NCBI GenBank assembly: GCA_023014335.1
Contig: JAECYW010000011.1
Coordinates: 186,001-250,000, forward strand
Origin: Galerina marginata
Lineage: Eukaryota; Basidiomycota; Agaricomycetes; Agaricales; Galerinaceae
Length of the DNA: 64,000 bases
Reading direction: 5' to 3'
Shown: positions 45,128-56,107 of the stretch, one piece after another
How positions within the stretch are numbered: the stretch's first letter is position 1
Layout of the letters: each line of letters starts with the position of its first letter
The notes under the pieces: model-generated
Database searches by the model: none
Seen by the model: only the letters and a program-made list of their open reading frames with translations
What the model was told of the DNA's origin: nothing
Program-made: the position numbers and the translations under genes

Positions 45128-45801
45128 CAACTGGTCGTCCCGTAGCCCATGGGCATCGTCAATAATTCTACACCAATATATATTTGTGTGTCGTTAGACA
45201 TTTGAAGGAACGTTCCCGGGCGACATCCAGAATTCAACACCCTTTTTGGGAAGATCTTAGGCACCGGTGTTTAAATTTCATTCACCATTTTCGGTGAAGC
45301 TTCGCTGATCGGTGGGAAAATCAGTTGATGATCGTAGATCTGCGTAGCGCCATGATAATTCCCCGTTTGGATGATCTAGCTGCATATGGGATTGAACCTT
45401 TTCTGAATTATTGAACCGTTCACCTTTACATAAGTCGGGAGGGAATAATTAGTGGAAATGGTCATTGGTTTGTTGGGTCGGACGTCGAGGGCAAGAGCAT
45501 CTGGTGAAAGTACCCATCCACCGAGTGTGGCCTCATGTCCCTTTATGCGATCAAGGAACACATGCTGGGCAACCAGAGCGAATCCAGATTGTAGATATGT
45601 AGTTGGACAAATTCAGTCCACATGCGTATGTACCACACGACGCGATCCAAGCTCGGATATTGAGGCACCGGTTGATATGAGGTGCGGTGTGACCGAGACA
45701 AATCTCCGAAAAGGTGGGGGTCAGGCCAGACTGTACCAACCAATCCCTCCGAACCATATACACCCATACCCAGAGAGAATCTAGTCACCAAATTTCATTC
45801 A
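45128..45801. other. Spacer upstream of the mini-exon gene
   Basis: About 670 bp, no gene seen. The frames at 45376-45561 and 45452-45784 are on opposite strands of the same stretch and neither is supported. Confidence 0.3.
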
Positions 45802-48800
45802 ATGGACACAGCGAACGGAAACGGTATTTGGTTTATTGACACAATATAACTGGAATTCTTACGATAATCTAGAGGGCCCTCCTTTGGACTTGACAGCACA
45901 GCTTGCAAAAGCAAAGGAAGCGTACGAGAAAGTGAAGTACAAAAAACGTGTTAACGGCGAGTTTCCTGGTAAGTGGTCAAGTTTTATCGTGAGGATCAGA
46001 GTTGACCGACAAAGGAAAGTAGCAGAAAAGCGGTTGGCCTTAGAGCACCTCCTGGCGGTACAAAGGTCATACTTTCGTTTTTGGCTTGTACTGGTCTTCA
46101 ACATCGTTATTTTCAGTGCCATCGATTTAAGTTCGAATGCAGACAGCCATTCAGCGCCCCGAAAAAATGGCGTAAGCAATGAAAAAGGCATGGACGTTGA
46201 ACCTGAAGCGTATGTACGCTTCGTATTGCGGCCTTGTTTTGAGGTTGATCTTTTTTAGGCTCGTCAATCATTTGGCAAACGACGCTAAAATGGACGTTTG
46301 TGCACCTCCTAATACGTGAGTTATCGCCGTCAAGATGAATATTACATGCTCACGTTCGTATGTTTTTTTGACCACCCGTAGGCCTCTATTTAGGATAATC
46401 GAAAGAGACCTCGATGTCGAAATGGAGGCAACAGCTCGAACTTAGTGAGTTGACTGTATTTAATTGACCAGCTTTGAGCGCCAGCTTAATTGTCGATTTA
46501 GCGCGTCAAGTGAGCCAGAAACCCCAATTTCAAAGTCAAGCACGGGAACGATAGATATTGACATGGATGCTGGACATATAGTGTGAGTTCGAACTTAGTG
46601 ATTTCTTTTTTCGTGATGAGCAACTCACCGCCTGGGGTTTGAAACTTTTCAGTACTGATATTAGTGTCGGCACTCTGCAGTCTGAGCCTATGAATGTGGA
46701 AATGGACACTGAGACAAACCCTATTACGCTCGATCCGTAAGTTGTAATGACCTCACTCTATATTTCGTTATGCGGGGCTAACGCACCTTTTGAATTAAGA
46801 CAGGAGACGGAGATGGAAGCTCTTCATCTAAATGTGGACACCAACGTCGTGGGTTTGTGAGTCAAGTCTTTCCTTCATTTACTGAAGTTCGACTCAACTC
46901 AGTCATTTTAGGAGCGGAGGATTGTCTGCAGACATGTCCAGGCTTCCAGTGGCGGTAGAGGCAGAGAATAATCCGTGAGTGTCATTGTCCGACTGATGCG
47001 ATGTGTAGCCTTACGTTTCCTTCATAGCGATGTCGAGAAATCGGAGGCACCTATTGCCAAAATGAATGATAGCGTCATGGATGTAGACCAGCTCGCTGCA
47101 GAGGAAAAGTCGGTGACTGCCTAGAATTATCTCTTAAATCATCGGTCTCACCCAATTTTTTACAGTGCGGTCAATCAGGACAAGGAGATAGACGCTAAGA
47201 CGGATAAAAGGTCAGCGGTCACCCACAGATAGGCTTTATCTGTCTCATCTACATTTTATTAGTGAGCTCGAAGAGGATGATAAGGTCATGTTCGATCACC
47301 ATCGGCTTTGGAGGTGAGACCTACCAAATATCTAGTAAAAATGTTTCCTGACGTTTCATAATATAGGCTCAGCGACAAGATCGTCAAGTTCACGGTCCCA
47401 GTAACCCCCGCTGCCCTGCTGGCGTACGAGTTCCACTATGTACCTGTCGATTGGGACGACATTTCTGTACCCGTCATTCCACGAGTCGACGATGAAGATA
47501 GGCACGATCACGACTGCAAGGCCGCGCTTCATTTAAAGACCTACGAACACGATGATGCTCAGAGGCAACGGGACGAGCTGCAATCTGTGTACGACGCTCT
47601 GGATCGCGAGTGGGAAGCCGGTCGCATTAAGCCGAAAGAAGGCGCCAAGAAAGTCGCAGAGTTGAGCGCAATGCTCGAGTCTATGGACGCAAAGCTGGCA
47701 CAAATGAGACTCGCTAGGGATGAGGCGCAGAAGCAGTTCGACCACCACTTCAGCTTCCAGACGAGCATTAAGAAGGAAGCTGCCTTGGCGGAGGAAGTTC
47801 AGGCTCTGCAGGCGGAAATTTTAACAGTGCCGATCGATAAACTTGGCGAAACTCGAGCCCTTTTGCGGAAGCAGTTAGACGCCTTGAAAGTCCTCTCCGA
47901 GAAAAACGCCGCCGAGGCCGAAAGCAGGGAGAAGAACGCCAAGTCCACCAAGCCTAAAAGCAAGAAGAAGGCAAAGGATGTCGACGACCCAGTAGGAACG
48001 ATTACCAGGTACTACAAGATGGATGAACAGGAGCGGGAAGATTTCGAGGGTAGGGTCATCGCTTGTCGTAAACCTCTTCCCGATGTTGACGCCTTTAAAC
48101 TTCCTAGAAAAGGGCCGACGATACATCAGGAAGTACTTCACTGCGTCGAGTCCGGCCAAGAAGCAAACCGCCCTGAAAAACATCGAGGTTGGGATACGAC
48201 GGGCAGGTCGTGACGTCCAGCAATTTCTCCCAGAGTCTGCGCATCTCAGTAAAGAGGTCGCCATCATTTTTCACCTCACGAGCGCAAGGAACATGGTGTG
48301 CCGCTACCACCAGCGCTACCGCGCACGTAGCCACCACCAGCACGACACTGTCATCTCGCTCGCTGGGGTCGGCTATCCGAGGAAATTGTCGTCCACAGAC
48401 CATGAGGTTCCGCCACCAGCTGGACATATGAACTGTGGGTGCGCCGTGGATGATGTTCTTCTCGAGTATTTTATTTGGAAAACATCCTCGGCCTTCTCTA
48501 CAAACCCGAAACTCGCATCGACCAGTTACTTCATGGGAGACAATGACTTTGTTGCCCCAAAGATTCGCCGCTTCTGGGTTCAGCAGTGGAAAGACACGAC
48601 TTGTCTGACCATTAACGATATCTACGGCAACGACACTGCTACGGCTGGCTGGATTCCACGGCTGGCAGCCCTGTCGGTGATCAGGCAGGCCGGTAAGTTG
48701 AAAGGTCTGGGATATGGAATCCGGCTCGAGTTGACATCTGAGGAAGGAGAGATGGATGTAAACGAGCTTATCGGTGAGAATACGGTAGCGTAGGTTGATA

Positions 48801-48903
48801 TTGAGGGGCGAACGCGCATGCGGTTTTCGGTGATTTCTCGTCGCAGGATTTGCAATCCCGTGATCTGCCCAGGAAGTGCTGGACTCATTTCCGTAACAAG
48901 TAG
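45802..48903 (+). CDS. Mini-exon coiled-coil cargo protein, about 750 aa
   Basis: Sixteen exons join in phase: 45802-45823, 45873-45968, 46023-46065, 46117-46209, 46259-46315, 46382-46444, 46502-46582, 46653-46736, 46800-46856, 46912-46974, 47028-47108, 47166-47210, 47263-47313, 47367-48049, 48108-48784, 48847-48903. Exons 4-13 are each 45-93 nt, all multiples of three and all phase 2. They encode residues about 54-279, acidic, with recurring MDVE, LDVEME, IDMDA, MNVEMD, LNVD and MDVD motifs. The large exon 14 adds DDEDRHDHD, long coiled coils (about 338-470) and a Lys-rich stretch. The C-terminal part (GRRYIRKYF..., FMGDNDFVAPKIRRFWVQQW) is not recognised. The intron at 48050-48107 removes an apparent frameshift. 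Possible further introns near 48249-48290 are unsettled. Confidence 0.68.
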
Positions 48904-49021
48904 ATATTTTGGCGATATTTACACTCGACATATTTGTCTTTATTGTACCGCCAATGGAAACCTTGTAATTGGGCTTGATACCAATGCGTTTACCCCTCTT
49001 TTCTCCCATCATCATATCATT

Positions 49022-50005
49022 ATGCGTCGTGGCCGCGAACCAGTAGGCCCTCCCAAAGCTGAAATGCCAGAAAACTGGCGACAGCTTGACTGGTCACACC
49101 TTGCCTCTGATCCATCCAAGATATATAGCTACCAACATGGCGGTTATACGGCACGCGAGCTGCAGTGGATTCAGTATCTTCGCGATCCAGCCTCTCCCCC
49201 AGATCCACTTTTGGAATTCACCGACCTTGAGTCCGTCGCTCGAACCCGAGCTGTACTAGAAGAGGCAGAGGATACCAGCGCAGAGGACGAAGCTCGCAGC
49301 AATGAAAAGGAATACGAGCAAAGAAAATTTTGGGGCAAGTGCAAGACCCCAACCGTTCTGCCAATATACTTTTATTTTGACCACAGGGTACGTGTTTTAG
49401 CAATTTGACGAAGTCTAATTATTCTAACTGTATTATAGAACGGGCCTCACCTTCCCGTCCGTGTAGATTTTCGCATCTTCGACCAGCAATTCTTCTATAA
49501 CGATTCTCATGAATTGAACCGGGTGATGAATTCTGGAAGGGGTCCTATCGAGTTCTGGCATGAAGACGGTACATTCCGGCCATTCAACCCTGACGTGTTA
49601 TTCAATTGTCGTTATCGCGATCGGCTTCTCATCTTGCGACGGGGAGGGCAACCCACAGACTACGTGCGTAATTGCATCGGATTCAGGGAGCTTAGCTATG
49701 AGCTTTACCTATCAAATACGGACCTTCCATTCACACCAATCAGGAAGGGAATGGCACCGCGAGATGCAAACGGGGGGCTCGAAATTGACGGTCAATGGGC
49801 ACTGGCGAGGTTGGAGGAAGACTTTGCGGATGTTGAATGGGCAAGGGGTGAAGAGGGAGATTGGGTTAGCGATGAATTCGAGACCTATCAATGGAACGAG
49901 CCCATACCAGTGTACCTGCGAAAAGGAAGAGTATTTAATTTAACGAGAAAGTGTCAATCATACTACCGTGAACGTATCATAATAATCGCGCCTTTAGACA
50001 TATAA
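49022..50005 (+). CDS. Unknown cargo protein, 310 aa
   Basis: Two exons, 49022-49387 and 49439-50005, with a 51-nt phase-0 intron. It starts MRRGREPVGPPKAEMPENW. The first exon has a YTARELQWIQYLRDP segment and a Glu-rich helix (about residues 75-105). The second reads as a folded beta/alpha domain with PVRVDFRIFDQQFFYNDSHE, IEFWHEDGTFRPFNPDVL and WALARLEEDFADVEW. No family recognised. It ends 23 bp before the right inverted repeat, so it is the last gene of the element. Confidence 0.65.
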
Positions 50006-50027
50006 GAAAATGCAGAGAGAATTGTAA

Positions 50028-52647
50028 GTTTGATTAATCTGGAATTCGTGACATGAGTATGGGTGTAGCAAACCAAATTTGGTTGATTGGACTAAATGGG
50101 TTAAAGAAAACAGGATTGCGGGACCGGGAAGAATGTGGATTCTGCGAACCGTATTTAGGGAGCCCGATCCAACCAGTTGCATGTCACCAGATTTGACGAA
50201 CGATGTGATGTGGTGTAATATTCCCGGAATGATCAGATCATCGTATTTGGTGGGAACTCACCAAAGGGACAGGGTGCGGTAATCTTGTGCGTCTATACCA
50301 GATCGCTTAGGATATGTTTCCCCGGTCCGCGGCGCCAGACTGTAATCAAAAGTCCACTGTTTTGCACTGCCCGAGCCACAGAGCCATCACTGCGCTATTA
50401 TTCGTTCCACTTTTCTTCCGTACGCTTGAATGAAATGTAATACGTAAATTATTCCTATTGTCGCTAGCCCGTCAGGATCATAAATTCAACGTATATCCCA
50501 TTATCAGTCTCTTAGAATTCGGCCCGATCCCCTTGGGTTCAGTGGAACTAAATTTCTATATTTGACAAAGCTGTGAGAGAACCAGATTTCGTAGATTTGA
50601 CCGAAACTGTGTGGGAGATCCAGATTGAGTAAAGTGTATAAAATGGAAAGTGGGAACTAAACGAACCCAAGAGCAGGAACAGTCCCCCAAGACCAGATTG
50701 GGGAAGGTGGCGGCCGCATCAACGTCCAGGAATCCAGTCAACCAGATCCAATTTTTCTCGATTTGGTACAAATACACTATATGTAAATAGTGAGTACATA
50801 CGATAAGTAATCCCCAGTCGGGGTCAGTGTCACGTCGTTTTCGAAAACGCCTCTCGCAGCACAGCTCGAGCGATTCCCACATGCCATGGCATGTGCCGAA
50901 GTCGGTGGGAAATGGCATGTGCCGAGAACTCGGCTCCGCACTCACATAGTCCTCGATAACAAACAGCGCCAATTATGTCAGAGTTCCACCGCCCCGATTG
51001 GTAAACATTATATAATCTTATGACGCAGCCCAGGTTTTAAATTTGAGCCGTAGCCGGCACGCGTCCTGGCAGCGCCCACTGCCGCGTTACAACCTGATTG
51101 ACATTAGACTGATGTGAGAGGACTGAATCGCATCTCAAGGAAGTAAGTAGCATATTTGGTAAACCGGCGAGCCGTACTATTACAGACACGGACGTCTTAC
51201 AGTCTCAATAAAACCAGATGGCTTGCCGAAATAGGGCGAGGGAACTGAATCGCATTAAGGTGGTAATATGGTTAGGCAGACCTACTTGAAGCGAGACCAA
51301 CTTGAACTGACCCTTTCCTATTAAGACTAAAATGCGGGGAGCATGTACCATATTTCGAATCCCATATGTGTATTCTATGAACTAATTTAGGTTCTCAGAA
51401 ACAGATTAGGCTTATGATATTAATATTCAAACAGTGGAAGGGGGCCAGATATCGTCGCTCAAGGTGGTTCCCGGCAACCGAATTTGTTCCTCGCGCCAAT
51501 TCCAGTGTCATTTGACTACAATAATGAAAGCAGCGATTGAACACGGTATGATATTTAAGTGGGGGAAGGGGCCTAGATACCGTTAGGAGCCCTCGATATA
51601 GTTCACGTGAACCGGATTCGCCTCGGGCTTTAATTCCAGGAGCAGTTGGAATTAATAAAGAGAACGGGTCTGTAGAAACAGGACTGTGTTTCAGTTTTCT
51701 TGACCGGGGTGAGGTATGTGGCTCTATCAGTGCGAGCGAACCAGATTACGGTTGTGGGTAGTAATATGGTTGAGTCCATCCAATTTTTTTTAATCCGCAC
51801 TGCATTTTAGGAAGTAGTATTGAGCGTGAATATCTTACAGTCCCTCAGGACCGGATTAAGCTTGTTAATTTTTCGAATGTTGTGAAGCGTTCCGGTTAGG
51901 TGGATCTAGTTCAACGGAACCTACCTTTCAGTCAAGATTTAACAGTGAAAATACAATCATTCATGGGGAAAGGAGACCATATATGTAGGAGGCGAAAATC
52001 GGTGAGCCATGACCAGATTTCTTCTTGAATAAATTCTAGCAGTAATGAACTAGATTATCCGAAACCGGTTCGTTTGTCAGTATGTACTGACCTAGGGTGA
52101 GAATTTATAGAATCGTGTCTTGACAAACGAGAATATTTTAAATGGTAGGAATACACCAGCTTGAGGGTCGTGGTTGGATTCCAGTTGGAGCAGACAATAA
52201 TCCACTCAGCCCATCATGTCGGCTATTGATGGAATTGAGTACCGTAACAAATTTTGGTGCTATTGGGCTATACTGATTGCCAGACATTTCGGTAGGTTAA
52301 GGCAGGGGACGACCAATTTTACGATTTGGTATTTGAGAACCGAGTTTGAAATTCCTTCTAACCTGGGGACTACGGTGAGCAATAACCAAACCGGCCTTAT
52401 TCTACATCACGCTTTCATTTGGTCATTCAGCTCCTCTTGACTAAATCTCCGAGTTGTAAAGCAAGTAAATCTGGTTGAGTTTCACAGGATTTTTAGAATT
52501 TATCTAGAAAATACGGTTTGTAGGCACTAGTTTGTTTCTATTTCTTGGTTGAGGTAAAAGTACGGTGCGGATACAAGGCTATCGTACGGTGCGAGATTGG
52601 CAGGTCAGTAGGGTGCGTTATAATGTTGTTGACACATGCTGCATATG
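50028..52647 (-). repeat. Right inverted repeat of the 21-kb transposon
   Basis: Inverse counterpart of 31563-34217. Clear shared parts include gcaaaccaaatttggtt near 50069 (left arm near 34180), the accgcaccctgtccc segment (left near 33974, right in reverse near 50265), and the outermost gcaccgta motifs near 52562 and 52590. The outer third is more diverged and about 0.3 kb longer than the left arm. No genes. Confidence 0.75.
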
Positions 52648-52925
52648 CGTGTTCGTTTTTGGATTTCCGGGCCAACACCCACCTCATGCAGACGCTGAAC
52701 CCTCTTGTTCTCCACTACCTCATCCTTATGCTTGTCCTATGAGGATGCCAAGTCTCGTCCGTCCTCGTTATACCTATCCCGCCTCCCAAACCCGCAGCTC
52801 CCTACTTGCCGACCTTGAACTCGACTTTAAACCCGAACAAGATTCAGAAGGAGAAGGGCTGCCGACTATTACGTGTCCTTTAACGTGTCAACTTGGCCTA
52901 CAAGTTCTTCAGCTCTTATAGTATC
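52648..52925 (+). repeat. Module M2, right part, after the transposon
   Basis: It continues from CGTGTTCGTT with the M2 sequence seen at 58365-58660 and on the minus strand of 3335-2985 (gccaacacccacctcatgca, ctttaacgtgtcaacttggc). Together with 30735-31562 it makes one complete M2. Confidence 0.65.
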
Positions 52926-53953
52926 ATGAGCAGTGTGTCTTTCCTCTGGGATGGATGATGTGTTGGCACTGGCCATGGCGGCAGTGATGCAGATATGGCG
53001 GTACATTTGCCTAATTCGAGTACGAGCCTCAGATTTTAGGGTGCAAGAGCGAAAGGCGGCTGAAGAGGCGGGGGCAACGGCGCTCGGAACGTTAAGAAGA
53101 GGTTGAATTTGGAATACTGAAGATGATGTGCTGGAGGAGCAGATCTAGAAAGGTGTATGCAAACGTTTCGAACGCTGGACGACAAAGTAAGCCTCAACTC
53201 CTGAAATCTTGCCTGTACTTATCTATACAAAATTTCCACAGATGTTTTTCGACCGCACATGGCGTCCTGACCTGTGCATTCCAGTTTCGCTGCTCTCAAC
53301 CGCGTTTCTCAAGCACATCTCATTCGTCGCCATGGTCGGTCCGACTCGGTCGTTTCATGGTCATTTTCGACCTCGGAAACAACCCTGCTCGCCAATATGG
53401 GCGTAGTGCTGGCTAGCTAGTCATGCCATTGGGATTTTGAAGTAGGCTATGGTGCCGCAGTAGCTACCGTTCATTGAGACTCTTGAAGCGGCGGTTGACG
53501 GCCTTCTAAAAGTTTAACGACTCTTGCAGCTTCACTGTTCTTTCATGGGTGTCTTCCCTTCCACGTCTCGAAGCAAGGTTACCGTCAAGTAATTCATTCT
53601 TTTCCTGCGCACTTTCAGTCGAAAGATTTTCACCTCATACATAGTTCATGTCCTCGCCACTGTTCTCGGCCTATTGTCGTTCTTTGTTTTGGTGTCCGTC
53701 TTCTTTGTGCGCAATAAGTTTCCAAAGCACCGTTTTTTAACATGTATGTTTCATTTATTCTGAATTATCTACCCAACCCGAGAATATTTCACGCCAAATT
53801 ATTATCCTGTCCTCGCCCTTGCCTTCTTGCAGACGTTTTGTTTGGCGTCATCGTTCGTCGCAAACATTTGAGAAAAATGTCGCCTTGCACCTGGGCACCC
53901 CGATTATCTGATATCACCCCAGTATCATTGGCCATCCTCATTGTCGACTTCGC
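52926..53953 (+). promoter_or_regulatory. Upstream region of F-box copy 4
   Basis: It contains the blocks shared with copy 5: ggcactggccatggcgg near 52964, ggcgctcggaacgtta near 53078, ttcattgagactcttgaagc near 53471, gtcaagtaattcat near 53582, catagttcatgtcctcgcca near 53640, and the core gaatatttcacgccaaatta near 53781. Compared with copy 5 it lacks the fold-back insertion (empty site near 53625-53645). No coding gene seen. Confidence 0.45.
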
Positions 53954-55742
53954 ATGCCTCCTCCTGGAGCCCACCTTTCCGTGGACGAACTTATTGCTGC
54001 GCTAAAATGGAAACTGGAAGACGAGGATGATGGAAGCAACACCATCGAGATGGGAGGTCCATCAGATTTGCGGTGGTATGTTGGCAAATTCCGCTACATT
54101 TATCAATTGCTTACGATACTTCAACCAACTTCGTTGTTTTGTTCACCAGGGCAAGTCTGGCTTCCACGGTGAGATATCACTACGATCATAATTATACGCG
54201 TGGACTGATTGTTTGCAGTGGTTGCAGAGGCTAGGCGAGCTGCAGCACATCACGAATCTCGTGGCATCGCGGCAGAACGCCGCGGTCGGGGTCAATCTTT
54301 TACCCACCGAGATACTCAGCAAAATCTTCCTGCAGTTACAGGCTGAATATTCGAACAAATCTTTTTGTCTGCCACCAGAAAACCAGGATTTGACTGGGAC
54401 TAATGAATGGATCAAAGTCACCCATGTGTGTCGAATATGGCGGCGATGTGCTCATAACACCAAGGTGCTTTGGTGTCGAATAATCTTTGGTCCTAGTCAT
54501 CCATCCCCGTCCTCGATGGCCACTCACTTTTTTCACCTATCACACCCTCTTCCCATCTCACTCGAGCAAGTGCTCGAACGTGATCCAGATGCACTGGCAG
54601 TATCCCTAATGGCAGTATCCTGGACTGAAGAGCGTCAGATCAACCAGTTCTACGATTTGCTGCTCGAACACCCCAATCGCATCTCAGCGCTTTACCTACG
54701 GGGATATTTCCCTGAAAACACCTGGCACCTTCTTCAGAAGTCGTTACCAAATTTAGTTGAGCTGGAACTTTCTTTGGAAAACGTCGAAGATCCGATGCGC
54801 GATGAAAAAAGTCCGATGATGAGTGGGTACATCGCAAACTTTCTCGGCGGATCGCCCACGTCCACCCTCAGAAAGCTCTCACTAGACAATTATACCTGGC
54901 CGGGACTCACACCTCCTGCTCTAACACACCTCTATCTTACAGACCATTACCACGTGGTTGGTCTCGCCGATTTTTTCAGCATGCTCGCTTCGCTTTCCTC
55001 GACCCTTCGAATCCTTTACCTCAAAGGCGCCGGACCAGAGGTGTCGAACTTGGACGAATACGACACTCTTTCCATAACAGAACGATTGGTTATGCCTGCA
55101 TTGGAGCATTTTGAGACCCTGTCTTCAGAATTCCGCGATATAGCCAACCCACTGTTGCATCTATACAAACTCTCACTACCGAACATTCATACCATTATTT
55201 GGGAGTATCAGTGGACGGCGGACCTACAAATGTATACCGACGCTCATAAAAGAACAACAATGATCCCGCCGAATGATTATTTGGCCCGTGTAACGCGTTT
55301 GGTCGGATGGGCTGCTCGAGAAGATTGTTACGCTCTTCAGGGAGAAACTCTCTACTTCGACCCTAGCCGAGTTTCTGCATCTGTGCTTGACATGTTGGCG
55401 AGACTTCTCCCGAATTTGGTCATGCTGGCATCACCAGGCTATGTGAAGTGTCTGGACGATGCCATACGATACAGTACAACTCTTAGGCATCTCTCTATTG
55501 GCGAGGGCTCCAACATTAGTGTCCTTGTGTACAACCTGGAGGAAGCTTCGTACATGGATTGCCTTCCGTACCTTGAAGTTCTAACTATTTACTACAGATC
55601 GACCCTTGACGATTGCTTGAGTAAAGTGAAGCAGGGCTTTGTGTCGATGAATATTGAACCGCTCAGTGAGCCGCTCATCAATAATTCTGCGACGAGAGCT
55701 CGGTATTACCTTCAAACTACTTACACATTACGTTTGAGGTAG
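53954..55742 (+). CDS. F-box-like protein, family copy 4, shortened C-terminus
   Basis: Exons 53954-54075, 54150-54168 (19 nt) and 54219-55742 encode 554 aa. The F-box-like core LLPTEILSKIF (about residues 74-84) and HVCRIWRRCAHNTKVLW are present. The last residues are YTLRLR, whereas other copies continue FEEA...FLTDPS for about 15 residues. One base is missing in the triplet that should read CGC TTT, so the frame ends early. The remaining codons are still visible downstream in another frame, ending at a SSDPSLY-like segment. The loss is terminal and may be harmless. Otherwise the gene reads as intact, with the same predicted SCF adaptor role as its paralogues. Confidence 0.82.
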
Positions 55743-56107
55743 TAACTACTGGTGGATTCTTCTCATCTGACCCATCTCTATACTCGAGTAATTTACATTT
55801 ACTTGACTAACTAGTCTTTTGATCAATCCAAATCGCCTGCGATAGTCGTTTTAAGGCCTTTCAAGGGTAGTTTCTGGGCAAAAATGACAATGTGATAGGA
55901 TGTAGACTGCTACATTTCTGGCTATATTTTCACTGAGCAGACACTGCCTCAATTGACGATGACTCAACGACACCTTCCGGTTATCGAGCACGAATGCGAA
56001 GATTTACAGAGAACTTGTATGTACTGAATTAAAGGTATGCGTACCCGGCCCTCAATTTGACAATCTCGTATCGCTTCAATGTCTTAATGGCGTAATTTAA
56101 CGAGCTT
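55743..56107. other. Downstream flank of F-box copy 4
   Basis: About 360 bp without a gene. It corresponds in place to the flank after copies 1 and 5, but sequence similarity is weak. Confidence 0.3.

Larger units (their letters stand above)
31563..52647. mobile_element. 21-kb multi-gene KDZ-type DNA transposon
   Basis: It is bounded by a 10-bp direct repeat CGTGTTCGTT (31553-31562 and 52648-52657). Joining the flanks restores a normal M2 sequence, as seen uninterrupted at 3300-3350 and 58340-58400. The ends carry inverted repeats of about 2.6 kb (31563-34217 and 50028-52647) with AACGCACCCT and GCACCGT motifs near both termini. Between them are a KDZ-family transposase and at least six other genes, five on the plus and two on the minus strand. 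KDZ elements with accessory genes are known in mushrooms; this cargo set is not one I recognise. The exact terminal bases could shift by one or two because of the shared target bases. Confidence 0.85.

Noticed and set aside
48040..48120. Apparent frameshift in the large exon of the mini-exon gene
   Set aside because: A 58-nt intron (48050-48107, gtaggg to cctag) restores the frame exactly.
48104..49015. 303-codon frame on the minus strand
   Set aside because: It is antisense to the C-terminal exons of the mini-exon gene, which have splice support; no domain is visible in it.
45802..50005. A TET/JBP-type dioxygenase, which is often linked to KDZ elements in mushrooms
   Set aside because: I looked for the HxD ... 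H iron-binding arrangement and the surrounding family motifs in all cargo proteins and found nothing convincing.
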